Shown here in pieces: positions 27,478-36,600 of a DNA stretch of 36,877 nucleotides. A program made the translations under genes and the position numbers. This DNA comes from Luminiphilus sp. (lineage in GTDB: Bacteria; Pseudomonadota; Gammaproteobacteria; Pseudomonadales; Halieaceae), in the NCBI GenBank assembly GCA_028117185.1, contig JAOHHD010000017.1, positions 1-36,877 of the forward strand, given 5' to 3'. The notes below the pieces were generated by a model. The model saw only the letters and a list, made by a program, of their open reading frames with translations. It was not told the origin of the DNA and made no database searches. Numbering within the stretch: position 1 is the first letter of the stretch; each line of letters opens with the position of its first letter.

Positions 27478-28287
27478 TTAACGAGCTTGAAGGAAGTGAG
27501 AAATAAGCTGCCCCGATATGGACGCATTCGGAGGAGTAGGCGGCAGTGCGGTGCGATCAAACCAGTCGGCCTCTTCGATCTCACTTGGATTTGCCACAAT
27601 TTGCCCCGATTGCCACTCGGCGAAAAAACCGAGCATCACTTGACTGGGAAAGGGCCATGGCTGAGAGCTAAAGTACCGAACATTACCGACTTCGATACCC
27701 ACCTCCTCTCTGACCTCGCGGATCACCGTTTGTTCGCAGGTCTCACCGGGCTCCATGAATCCCGCCAGCGTACTGTAAAATCTCTTCTGGTAGCCTGCGG
27801 CTGCGGCAAGCAACATTTTGTCACCTTTTGACACCAAGACGATCACGCAAGGCGATATACGCGGATAAACGCGCATTGAGCACTCGCCGCAGGCCACTGC
27901 CCGTCCGTCTTCGATGATCGAGGTTGGTGAACCGCATCGGCCGCAATATCGGTGGGTGTCTTGCCAATGTAACAATTGGTAGGCGCGTCCATGGGCGTGG
28001 AACAGTGAGTCGTCTGCGCGTCCCAGCAAGCCATAAAGATTGCCGCTCAGCGCATCAAGTCCGGTATCACTATTTTCTGGAATAGAAAATGCCCAAGCTG
28101 CTTTGCCGTTCCAGTACCCCATCGGCACCGCCAAATCCTTGTCTAGATTCCATAGAGAGTCAACTTCACCAAGGCGCCACGGGGTCCCCGGCTGGCCCCG
28201 CAGAGCCGTCAGTGAATTGCGGCCAGCAAAGACAAAAGCCCAGTCGTCCGCTTCGGGGCGACGCGGCAAAATAGAAATATCAAGCAA
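27478..28287 (-). CDS. nudC: NADH pyrophosphatase / NAD-capped RNA hydrolase NudC
   Basis: NudC cleaves NADH and removes NAD caps from RNA 5' ends. The 269-residue protein has the zinc ribbon Cys115, Cys118, Cys133, Cys136 (YCGRCG and ACGEC). The Nudix box (176-198) begins GFMEPGETCEQT and ends REEVGI. The NADH-pyrophosphatase signature SQPWPFPSQ is at 208-216. The likely start is TTG at 28287, with GGTGA seven bases upstream. Apart from a rare ATT at 28305, no other start exists after the in-frame TAG at 28323. Confidence 0.95.
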   Translation of the reverse strand: MLDISILPRRPEADDWAFVFAGRNSLTALRGQPGTPWRLGEVDSLWNLDKDLAVPMGYWNGKAAWAFSIPENSDTGLDALSGNLYGLLGRADDSLFHAHGRAYQLLHWQDTHRYCGRCGSPTSIIEDGRAVACGECSMRVYPRISPCVIVLVSKGDKMLLAAAAGYQKRFYSTLAGFMEPGETCEQTVIREVREEVGIEVGNVRYFSSQPWPFPSQVMLGFFAEWQSGQIVANPSEIEEADWFDRTALPPTPPNASISGQLISHFLQAR

Positions 28288-28359
28288 AGTGGAATCACCA
28301 AAAATCGCGCAGTGGTTAGTCTAGGAACCCATCGCCACAAGTACAAGAACCAAGTAGGG

Positions 28360-28387
28360 CTAATCGCCGTATATTTTGACTAATCGC
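28360..28387. repeat. Direct repeat CTAATCGC in the nudC/nhaB intergenic region
   Basis: CTAATCGC occurs at 28360-28367 and 28380-28387, a 20-base period or about two helical turns. GTTAGTC at 28315-28321 is close to the inverse of GACTAATC at 28378-28385. An operator is possible. The rest of the 28288-28540 region shows no gene; a TATAAT at 28523-28528 is only 12 bases from the nhaB ATG. Confidence 0.3.
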
Positions 28388-28540
28388 TCTCCAAAGGTGC
28401 ATCTCTTTTGCCGATGCGGTTTAATCAGCAACAAGTAAAGCGATCTGAGAACAAGGGTCGTTGTAAGCCCTAAGCGGCAGCAGCGGTCGGCGCACAGTCT
28501 CAGAGCGCAGTGCAACCTTAACTATAATGGATAAGAAGAT

Positions 28541-30046
28541 ATGAGCGAGTCCCCCTTAAATGCCTTGTGGTCCAACTTTCTAGGCGAATCGCCGCGCTGG
28601 TATAAGCAGACGATTATTGCGTTTCTGTTGCTGAATCCACTGATATTGATGGGGGCAGGACCGGTGGTTGCTGGATGGGCGCTGGTAGCAGAATTCATCT
28701 TTACCCTGGCGCTGGCTTTGAGGTGTTACCCACTTCAGCCCGGTGGGCTTCTAGCGATTGAAGGAATATTGCTGGGCCTTGCTGAGCCCCACAGCGTCTA
28801 TCATGAGGCTGAGGCCAATTTCGAAGTCATCCTGCTGCTGATGTTCATGGTGGCAGGCATTTACTTCATGAAAGACCTGCTGTTATTCGTCTTCACGAAA
28901 ATTTTATTGAATGTTCGATCTAAAAAGCTGCTTGCCTTTCTGTTTTCGATTGTCTCTGCAGTCCTGTCTGCTTTCCTCGATGCGCTCACCGTGACGGCGG
29001 TATTGATCAGTGTGGGCGTCGGCTTTTATGCCGTCTTTCACCGCGTGGCCTCAGGCGCTTCGGTATCCGATCAACAACACGATCACACTCATGACCGAGC
29101 GGTCAACGCCGCGTCAGAAAATGACCTTGAGGCTTTCCGGGCTTTTTTGCGCAGCCTGTTGATGCATGGGGCCGTCGGGACTGCGCTCGGGGGCGTTTGC
29201 ACGTTGGTGGGCGAACCACAAAACCTGTTAATAGCCAGCGTCGCCGGATGGGACTTCCAGACTTTCTTCCTAAACATGGCACCCATTACGATGCCTGTCT
29301 TGGTGTGCGGATTGATTACCTGTGTCTTATTAGAAGCTACCGGATGGTTTGGCTACGGGGCATTGATGCCCAATAACGTCCGCCAAGTGCTGGTAGAATT
29401 CGACGAGGGACAGCAGAATAACGCGACGCCACGAACGAATATGAAGCTATTAGTGCAAGCCGTTGTAGCCGGTATTCTTGTCTTTGCACTGGCGTTTCAC
29501 CTTGCTGCAGTCGGATTAATCGGCTTGTTAGTCATTGTATTGTTGACGGCCTTCAACGGCATCACCGATGAACACGATATCGGGCACGCTTTTCATGAAG
29601 CACTGCCCTTCACGGCACTCCTCGTCGTCTTCTTTGCCATTGTCGCCGTCATTCACGAGCAGCACTTATTCACGCCCGTCATTGACGCCGTATTAGCGAT
29701 GTCTGACGAGGTTCGGCCAGCAATGTTCTTCCTCGCCAATGGATTGCTCTCGGCAATCTCAGACAATGTTTTTGTTGCAACCGTTTACATTTCCGAGATT
29801 GATGCCGCATTGAAGGCTGGGGAGATCGATCGAGCTGAGTTCGACCGCCTCGCGATCGCGATCAATACGGGTACCAATCTCCCCTCTGTCGCAACGCCCA
29901 ATGGTCAGGCCGCCTTTTTGTTCTTGTTGACCTCAGCCTTAGCACCGCTTATCAGATTGTCTTACGGCACGATGGTGGTAATGGCTTTGCCCTACACGAT
30001 TGTCCTGACGGGGGTCGGACTGCTTGCGGTTACCTTAGCGCTGTAG
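28541..30046 (+). CDS. nhaB: Sodium/proton antiporter NhaB
   Basis: A 501-residue inner-membrane Na+/H+ antiporter important for sodium tolerance. About a dozen hydrophobic segments run from [20 protein letters not shown] (24-43) to the C-terminus. Conserved NhaB blocks include [89 protein letters not shown] and [20 protein letters not shown]. The loop at about 168-195 is hydrophilic and His/Asp-rich ([12 protein letters not shown]). The stop is nine bases from the convergent dnaQ stop. A large sodium pump here fits a marine host. Confidence 0.95.
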   Translation: MSESPLNALWSNFLGESPRWYKQTIIAFLLLNPLILMGAGPVVAGWALVAEFIFTLALALRCYPLQPGGLLAIEGILLGLAEPHSVYHEAEANFEVILLLMFMVAGIYFMKDLLLFVFTKILLNVRSKKLLAFLFSIVSAVLSAFLDALTVTAVLISVGVGFYAVFHRVASGASVSDQQHDHTHDRAVNAASENDLEAFRAFLRSLLMHGAVGTALGGVCTLVGEPQNLLIASVAGWDFQTFFLNMAPITMPVLVCGLITCVLLEATGWFGYGALMPNNVRQVLVEFDEGQQNNATPRTNMKLLVQAVVAGILVFALAFHLAAVGLIGLLVIVLLTAFNGITDEHDIGHAFHEALPFTALLVVFFAIVAVIHEQHLFTPVIDAVLAMSDEVRPAMFFLANGLLSAISDNVFVATVYISEIDAALKAGEIDRAEFDRLAIAINTGTNLPSVATPNGQAAFLFLLTSALAPLIRLSYGTMVVMALPYTIVLTGVGLLAVTLAL

Positions 30047-30055
30047 TTACCCTTG

Positions 30056-30781
30056 CTATTGGGAGCGACGCCAAAGTGCCTCCCCAGACGTTTGGTCGAG
30101 CTCCCTGAGCTTTTGCTCATGTCGCTCGACCTCCTCTGGCGTCGCCCGCAAGACCGCAAGCTTAGGTCGGTCAGCGGGTAGAGGTCGGATACTGGATGTT
30201 TGCATGGTTCCGCTTTCGGGTGAGCCTGCACCGTCAGAACCAAGCCCCAGTGACGTTTGACCGCCTGTCATCGCGAGGTAGACCTCGGCAAGAATCTCGG
30301 CGTCTAATAAAGCGCCGTGCAAACTCCTACTGGTATTGTCAATTTCGTAACGCTGACACAACGCATCTAAGTTGTTGCGCTGACCAGGGTGCTTGTGCCG
30401 AGCCATTTGTAGCGTATCAATTACTTCGCAGATATCCTTTACCACCTCACTGCCCGCGCTGAATCGAGACAGCTCGGCGTCGATAAAGCCGATATCGAAT
30501 GGCGCATTATGAATAACTAACTCAGCCCCTCGAATAAATTCAATAAACTCGTCGGCGACTTGCTCAAAGGTGGGTTTTCCCAACAAAAACTCAAGCGTGA
30601 TGCCATGCACCTCCATGGCGCCGGCGTCGATGTCTCGCTCAGGATGCAGATACTGATGGTAATGTCGGCCCGTTACACGACGATTCAGCAACTCCACACA
30701 GCCAATCTCAATAATGCGGTGACCTTGATTGACCTCCAGGCCAGTGGTCTCCGTATCCAGCACTATTTGACGTTTATCCAT
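30056..30781 (-). CDS. dnaQ: DNA polymerase III epsilon subunit (3'-5' proofreading exonuclease)
   Basis: A 241-residue DnaQ. ExoI is VLDTETTGL (Asp9, Glu11), ExoII is [16 protein letters not shown] and ExoIII-epsilon is [17 protein letters not shown] with the catalytic His and Asp. The C-terminal 60 residues form the flexible tail that binds the alpha subunit and are rich in Gln/Glu/Arg. The ATG at 30781 overlaps the 3' end of rnhA by eight bases. In E. coli dnaQ and rnhA are divergent, whereas here they are codirectional and coupled. Confidence 0.96.
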   Translation of the reverse strand: MDKRQIVLDTETTGLEVNQGHRIIEIGCVELLNRRVTGRHYHQYLHPERDIDAGAMEVHGITLEFLLGKPTFEQVADEFIEFIRGAELVIHNAPFDIGFIDAELSRFSAGSEVVKDICEVIDTLQMARHKHPGQRNNLDALCQRYEIDNTSRSLHGALLDAEILAEVYLAMTGGQTSLGLGSDGAGSPESGTMQTSSIRPLPADRPKLAVLRATPEEVERHEQKLRELDQTSGEALWRRSQ

Positions 30782-31223
30782 GGTGGGTTCCTTTTACTCC
30801 GCTCATCCCCTCGTTCGCGAGGGTGTCTGCGCGCTCATTCTCCGCGTGTCCGCTATGTCCTTTAACCCATAGCCACTCAACCGTGTGCTGCGCTGCCCAG
30901 TGCTCAAGTTGCTGCCACAGGTCTTGATTTTTGACGGGCTTTTTGGCGGCGGTCTTCCAGCCATTACGCTTCCAGTTACTGAGCCATTTGGTAATCCCAT
31001 CCTTGACATAAGTGGAGTCTGTTGTCAGCGCAATGTGGCAGGGCTCCTTTAGCGCCTTCAATGCTTCAATCGCGGCGGTAAGCTCCATGCGATTATTGGT
31101 CGTATCTTTCTCACCTCCCATCAGCTCTCGCTCGTGATCCCCAAACTGCAGTACCACTCCCCATCCGCCCGGACCGGGGTTGCCGCTGCAGGCGCCATCG
31201 GTATACGCTTTAACTGACCTCAC
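30774..31223 (-). CDS. rnhA: Ribonuclease HI
   Basis: Degrades the RNA strand of RNA-DNA hybrids. The 149-residue protein has the four catalytic acidic positions: Asp in [16 protein letters not shown], Glu in [14 protein letters not shown], Asp in [11 protein letters not shown] and Asp in [13 protein letters not shown] basic handle ([20 protein letters not shown]) is present as in E. coli RNase HI. The start is GTG at 31223, overlapping the stop of the methyltransferase reading frame as GTGA. This makes a methyltransferase-rnhA-dnaQ unit. Confidence 0.96.
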   Translation of the reverse strand: MRSVKAYTDGACSGNPGPGGWGVVLQFGDHERELMGGEKDTTNNRMELTAAIEALKALKEPCHIALTTDSTYVKDGITKWLSNWKRNGWKTAAKKPVKNQDLWQQLEHWAAQHTVEWLWVKGHSGHAENERADTLANEGMSGVKGTHHG

Positions 31224-32033
31224 TGTTGTGGCCCCCAGGGCTCGTCTATTTTTACCTTCACTTGCCGTGGCACCGCGACGCCACCCTGAGACTTACCAAG
31301 TGGTATGGCGATCAATCGAGGCTTGTTCATTAGCCTGAGGCCGCTATCGAGGCGAGCCGACACTCGTTTGCGCGCATGAATCAGGTAAACATTACCGATG
31401 GGGGCATTGCGCTTGCTCAACCAACCCGCAAGACCCGCTACCATGCCCCGAAGCCGGCCCCGCCCTACTGGAACAAGTGGCGTTAGGTACTGGGGCTCAC
31501 CGTATGAAAAACCCAATAGCGCGAGCCAGTCACGCATTTTACGACTGCTGGGCGCGGGAAGGCACTTGCGACGCAGCAGATGCCTCAGCAAGCGCCCTCC
31601 CCCCCCACAAACTGAGTGGGTTAAAACTCACGACAAATAAATGACCATTCGGCACCAGTACTCGCTGGCACTCCCTGAGCACCTCATGCGGGGTGGGCGA
31701 CACATTCAAGGTATGGCACAGCACCAAGGCATCAAGTGAATCTGAGGCAAAAGGCAACTCACTGCTCATGCCCACAACGGGTTGAAACCCCGGCGCCGAG
31801 TTGGGTTGAGTCGTTAAACAAAAAATACGCTGAGTTTTCCCTAAGCGGCTGAAGTCGAGGCCGATATCGGCACCGGTGATGAGCATGTGATAGCCAAAGA
31901 CTTGTTCCAGCTGCTGATTCAGCACGTCACTCAATTGCTCGGTCAGCGCGCGTCCCATTGCCCTCTCTTGATACCACTGTCTAAGCGTATCTCGGTTGAC
32001 AGATTCTTGCGGAAAAGGACTGGTCACATTCAT
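31220..32033 (-). pseudogene. YafS-like class I SAM-dependent methyltransferase, frameshifted in a C8 run
   Basis: The ATG at 32033 opens a frame with a Methyltransf_11-like core: YHMLITGADIGLDF, MSSELPFASDSLDALVLCHT, VLRECQRVLVPNGHLFVVSF and NPLSLWGG. It then hits a run of eight C on the plus strand (31599-31606) and leaves the family alignment, stopping after 164 residues. Reading seven instead of eight bases restores NPLSLWGGGRLLRHLLRRK and continues through SSRKMRDWLALLGFSYGEP to a stop at 31220, about 270 residues in all. That aligns with E. coli YafS, which also lies between gloB and rnhA. The break may be a real mutation, a phase-variable tract or a sequencing error. The substrate is unknown. 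Confidence 0.8.
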
Positions 32034-32084
32034 GGGCAGCAGGTAGCCTCGCTAAACAGATGACAACACTAAGGTAAGACGTCA

Positions 32085-32849
32085 ATGATGACTATATCGC
32101 CGATCAAGGCTTTCAGCGACAACTACATCTGGCTTATCGAGCGGGCTCAGCAAGCTTTTGTCGTGGACCCTGGAGAACCGGAACCCGTATTAGCAAGCTT
32201 AGCTGAAAGGGGCCTTGAGTTAACGGGTATTTTGATCACGCATCACCATTTCGACCATACGGGAGCGGTGCAGGCACTGCAGGAAAAGACGGGTTGCGAC
32301 ACGTGGGGGCCTGTAGGTAGCCCTGCTGGAGAATTCGATCACGCTCTCTCCGAGAGTGATCGCGTAGTGGTGCTGGGTGAGTCCTTTGAAGTGCTTGAGG
32401 TACCGGGGCATACCTTGGACCATATTGCTTACCACTGCCCGGCGCAAAGCGCCTTGTTTTGTGGTGATACCTTATTTGTGGGCGGCTGTGGTCGGGTTTT
32501 TGAGGGCACTACAACGCAGATGCGCGCCTCACTCGCAAAGCTCAGTGCGTTGCCGACCGATACGCGAATCTACTGTGCACACGAATACACTCTGGGTAAC
32601 CTCGCTTTTGCACAAATAGTAGAGCCGGGTAATCTCGAGTTAGCGGCTTTCGTGGCCGCGTGTCAGGACAAACGCGCCCGCGACATTCCAACGGTACCTT
32701 CGGTGTTAGAGGGGGAGCTTAGCTACAACCCCTTCCTCAGGTGGTCTAGTCACGCGATCCGCCAAACCCTGCTCGACACCGGGCGATTACATGACGATAG
32801 CCCTGACGGCGTCTTTTCAGCGGTGAGAGAGTGGAAAAATCAGGCTTGA
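32085..32849 (+). CDS. gloB: Hydroxyacylglutathione hydrolase (glyoxalase II)
   Basis: Hydrolyses S-D-lactoylglutathione to lactate and glutathione, the second step of methylglyoxal detoxification. The 254-residue MBL-fold protein has THHHFDHTG (His53, His55, Asp57, His58), VPGHTLDHIAYH, LFCGDTLFVGGCGRVFEGT and YCAHEYTLGNLAFA, the dinuclear-metal set of glyoxalase II. The C-terminal glutathione-binding region includes SYNPFLRWSS. AAGGTAAG lies just upstream of a double ATG (32085 or 32088). It is divergent from the yafS-like gene across 51 bases, the same neighbourhood as in E. coli. Confidence 0.95.
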   Translation: MMTISPIKAFSDNYIWLIERAQQAFVVDPGEPEPVLASLAERGLELTGILITHHHFDHTGAVQALQEKTGCDTWGPVGSPAGEFDHALSESDRVVVLGESFEVLEVPGHTLDHIAYHCPAQSALFCGDTLFVGGCGRVFEGTTTQMRASLAKLSALPTDTRIYCAHEYTLGNLAFAQIVEPGNLELAAFVAACQDKRARDIPTVPSVLEGELSYNPFLRWSSHAIRQTLLDTGRLHDDSPDGVFSAVREWKNQA

Positions 32850-32970
32850 GACCACAAAAAGTGACAAACCACGGTTTCTCGTCTTCCTGCCACAGGGCGT
32901 ATGCGCTACGTTTCGATCCGAATTCCCTTAATGCCCCCGTATCGATGGGCCAAGTCGACAGAAGGAAAAG

Positions 32971-33591
32971 ATGATGAAATTGTTGAAGCTAGTCCCCCTC
33001 TCCATCGCCGCTCTTTGGGCGATTGTTCCAGCTGCCAGTTTTGCTGGGCATCATGAAGCCGGTGAGACGGTTGTGCATGAAAATGCTGCTGATGTCGTGT
33101 GGGCATCTGGCGGCCGAGCCATCCTTGCCGAGGTAGAGGGTGAAGTCATTGCGATTGACACAGAAACTCGCGAGCTGGTGGTTCGCGGGCCTGGCGGTAA
33201 CTTTGTCACGCTAAGTGCGCGTGAAGACGGTGTGGATATCAGCAAGATCGTTCCTGGTGACACGATCGTAGCGGATTACGTGGCGTCAATTGAAGCGGAA
33301 GTGCGGCAACCGACTGCAGAGGAAATAGCCGAGCCTTGGGTCGTTATGGGCGAAATGGGCAACACTGCTGCCGATTCGGGTGTGACCGCGGCTGGTGCGG
33401 CGCGTCTGGTCCGCGCTGTATGTACCATCGAAGCAATGGATAGCGCAGGTAATGTCACCATTAAAGATCCACGTGGCCGCATGCATACCATTGGTGGCGT
33501 AGAGCTCGATAAGCTGGATAACGTACGTTTGGGAGATTCGGTGGTTATCGTCTTCACCGAGGCCCTCGTGCTGTCGCTCAAAGAAGTCTGA
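32971..33591 (+). CDS. Unrecognised periplasmic protein with a duplicated beta-type domain
   Basis: A 206-residue protein of no family I recognise. A signal peptide (1-25, ending AASFA) should export it. The mature part contains two similar blocks of about 60 residues, 52-111 and 147-206. Each runs as V-x-I-x-A-x-D, a valine-rich strand, P-x-G/R-G, a hydroxyl/Thr strand, a D/V segment, then G-D-(T/S)-(I/V)-V and a closing strand ending E-V. The pattern suggests tandem small beta barrels (SH3/OB-like); this is inference. A linker of about 35 residues separates them. AAGGAAAAG directly precedes a double ATG. A strong terminator follows, so it is probably a single-gene unit. Confidence 0.85.
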   Translation: MMKLLKLVPLSIAALWAIVPAASFAGHHEAGETVVHENAADVVWASGGRAILAEVEGEVIAIDTETRELVVRGPGGNFVTLSAREDGVDISKIVPGDTIVADYVASIEAEVRQPTAEEIAEPWVVMGEMGNTAADSGVTAAGAARLVRAVCTIEAMDSAGNVTIKDPRGRMHTIGGVELDKLDNVRLGDSVVIVFTEALVLSLKEV

Positions 33592-33610
33592 TAGCGACTT
33601 TTAGACGCGA

Positions 33611-33637
33611 ACCCGGCGCTTTCGCCGGGTTTTTTTT
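33611..33637 (+). terminator. Intrinsic terminator after the duplicated-domain protein gene
   Basis: A perfect 8-bp stem (ACCCGGCG / CGCCGGGT) with a CTTT loop is followed by eight T. It begins 20 bases after the stop of the upstream plus-strand gene and ends at the stop codon of the convergent helicase-nuclease gene. Confidence 0.93.
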
Positions 33638-36600
33638 ATGCCGTAATCGATAGGACTTGTATTGCCGGAAAGTACAAGGCGGTTTTTATGGCTACCTGGT
33701 GTTCTGCCGCAGGTAGCTCCGCTAGCAGTTCGGCATAGGTCTGCAATTGGCTTTGGTAGTGGGACTGCTCTCTGGTAGTAAAGCTATCGAGTGACTCGTC
33801 GGGCAAGGGGGCGCTTGTTTTATAGTCGATAATCCAGCGTAGTCCCGTCTCTGAATCGTAAAAGGTCCGATCAATAACGTACCCCCTCACCTCGCCGCCC
33901 TCCACTCGGCTCAGCGCCAACTCATTCCGGGCATGTTGATGGTCGCTCAGAATCCAGCGCCCTGCGTCACAGTTCAATGTATTACTGAGCAAGCGCCAGC
34001 ATTGCTCTGCTATTGTATTCATTGCTTCGGCCGAGAGACTAAATTGCTGCAAGCCGCCCTGAATCCATTGCCTGACGCGGGCATCTGGTTCAGGCGGCAA
34101 GTCTGTACCGGCGAGTAATTCGAGTACACGGTGGGTAATGATCCCAGTGATGCGCTCTAATCGATGACTCCGCACCTCAATGGACGGCGCTGGCTGGATG
34201 TTAGCCGGCATGTTGTTCTCGGCTGACAGCGCGACACCATCACCGCGGAGCCGAGCTTGAGGCAGCCGGTAAAGCCCGGTGTTGGCTGACGACACACTCC
34301 CATCGATGTCGGGTGTCTCAAAAGAGGCCGTCTGAGTGGAGGCTGCCATGCTGATGGGCAATACCGAGTCTTTGATGAGGTTTGTTAACAACCCCAGCAT
34401 CGATCCCGCTGGCGCCGTTAGGTCGCTGTCGTCATCGAGTTTGGCGATACATCCGCTCAGGACTGCACGGCAACGGGCCCGCGTCACGCCTACATATAAC
34501 AGTCGCTTGAGTTCTTCAGCGTCCTTTCGTTTTTGCAACCAATTGAGATAGTTATAGAGTGAGCGGTCTTTTTTTTCTTGGTCATCGGCCGCGATCAACA
34601 GTCCTCCCGTTTGATCCGTCCCATGCCAGTGCCAACGTAATAGCTCACGTTGCACCGCTCTCGTGCGGCGATGAAGCGACGGCATAAAAACATAATCAAA
34701 CTCGAGGCCCTTCGCTTTGTGGAACGTCATAATGCGGATGGGGTTGTCCGCCTCGGCCGTGGCGGGGGTAACGTCTGAGAGCGATTGTGAGAGCCACTCT
34801 GGGTCCAGCCCGACTCCCGCTAACTCAGCTCGACGTAAAGACTCAAAAAACGAGTGTACTGCCGCCAAATCCGAGGGCAAGACACTCACGGGCCCTCCCA
34901 GCCGAAGCCAAATCTGTTCCAGCCAGACAGGTAGAGATAATCGGTCTCTCTTACTTAGCCCCCACTGCAGCGCTTGTTTGAGATGCGTGATTCGCGCGAC
35001 TACCCCCTCTTCTATTTCGAGGTTTGAAGGCGGCGCCAATAGCTTCAGCAAATCAAACGGTCGTTCAGGCTGATCACTGAGCAGACGGTCGATCGATGCT
35101 AGGTCAATACCGCACCAAGGGCTCCTTAATAGCGCGAGGGCAGCGATATTATCGGCGGGGTTCGCTAGCCATAAGCAGAGCGCCATAAGATCCTGAATAA
35201 TGCTCCGGTCAGTCAGGGACTGGAGCGCTTCTCCAGACACTGGAATATCACGATTCGACAACGCATCCATCACGTGGTCGGCATGCTTCTTAGCTCTCAC
35301 CAATACCGCGATAGTGGCATCGGGATGCGCTTGGCGCAGCGTTGTGACTATATCAGCGATAACGGTCGCCTCTTCGTCCTCAGATGCCTCCTCAAGGGTT
35401 ATTACGTCTACGCCCTCATCTCCGCCGGTATCATCGAGCGCCTTGGCGCTGATGGCGGGTACGTGACTCACTCGTCCAATATTGATGTCGTCGACCTTGC
35501 CCATGAGGTCTGAAAAAATCCGATTAACCCAATTCACTACCGCTGGGCGTGATCGAAAATTTTGCGATAACGTTAATGGCGTTAGCGCCAGGCCCGATAG
35601 CCCATCCTGTCGAATCCTGAGAAAAAGGCGCACATCGGCGTAGCGAAATCCATAAATCGATTGCATGCCATCACCCACAACAAAGAGCGTGCGTGGCATC
35701 ACCCCGGTTGCATTGTGCTCTGCCCAGCCACGGGTAAGACGCCGCAGAAATTCAGCCTGAGAAGAGGAGGTATCTTGGAACTCGTCGACGAGAATATGTT
35801 CCAGTTGATAATCCAGTCGTTCTGCGAGCGCCGTTGGCTGCTCATCACTACCCAGTGCTTGGCTCGCTGCCAAGGCGATATGGGTGTGATCAGCGCTGCC
35901 AGTGCGCTGAAACGCCAACAGCAAGTGGGCTTGCAGCACAGGCAGTAAAGATGAGAGCAGGACCACAAGCTGCCATCCCTCACCCCGTGCGGAGGGACTG
36001 GGTAAATAGCGCAATTCAATCAGCGCTTCCCGCAGCGCGTCATTATCACCATAGCGCTCAAGTAGCGCTAAAAATCGCGCCTTTAAGGCGCTGTCCTTTT
36101 GGAATCCCTGTTTGACATTAATGCCTCTGGGTTTGCGCCAGGTCAGATCATTCGTTAGCAGCGCCACTGAGACGGCGCGCCAGCCCTCAAGCGCTTCGTC
36201 GGCGCGCGTGAGTGTAATGGGCGACAAAGCTAAGATCTCCCGCGCGCCATTGAGAACGTCGCACAGCTCCTCTGTATCGTCGGCAAATCGCTCCGAGAGC
36301 GCGTTGATTCGGTCATTCACGAGATCAGATACTGTCGATCCAATGGCGGCCTCTGCACGGATGGGATCGTGATGCTGACCAATATGTGGTCCCCAGTCAC
36401 CGCGCCGTGATAACAGCGCTACCAATAACTCCGACACCTTGCTCCAGCGATTGTCGAAATGACCGAGTAACGCGGAGATACTCGACCCTACCTCACCGTC
36501 GCCAGCTTGATGCAAAAAGTCTTTCACCGCTCGCTCGTATAAAGGGCTCGCATTGTCGACCGGTTCAGCAATGCCCCCCATCCCACTTAAGACGGGCATT

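Noticed and set aside
28523..28528. TATAAT as the nhaB promoter -10
   Set aside because: It is only 12 bases before the ATG, would leave almost no leader, and has no -35 hexamer at 16-18 bp.
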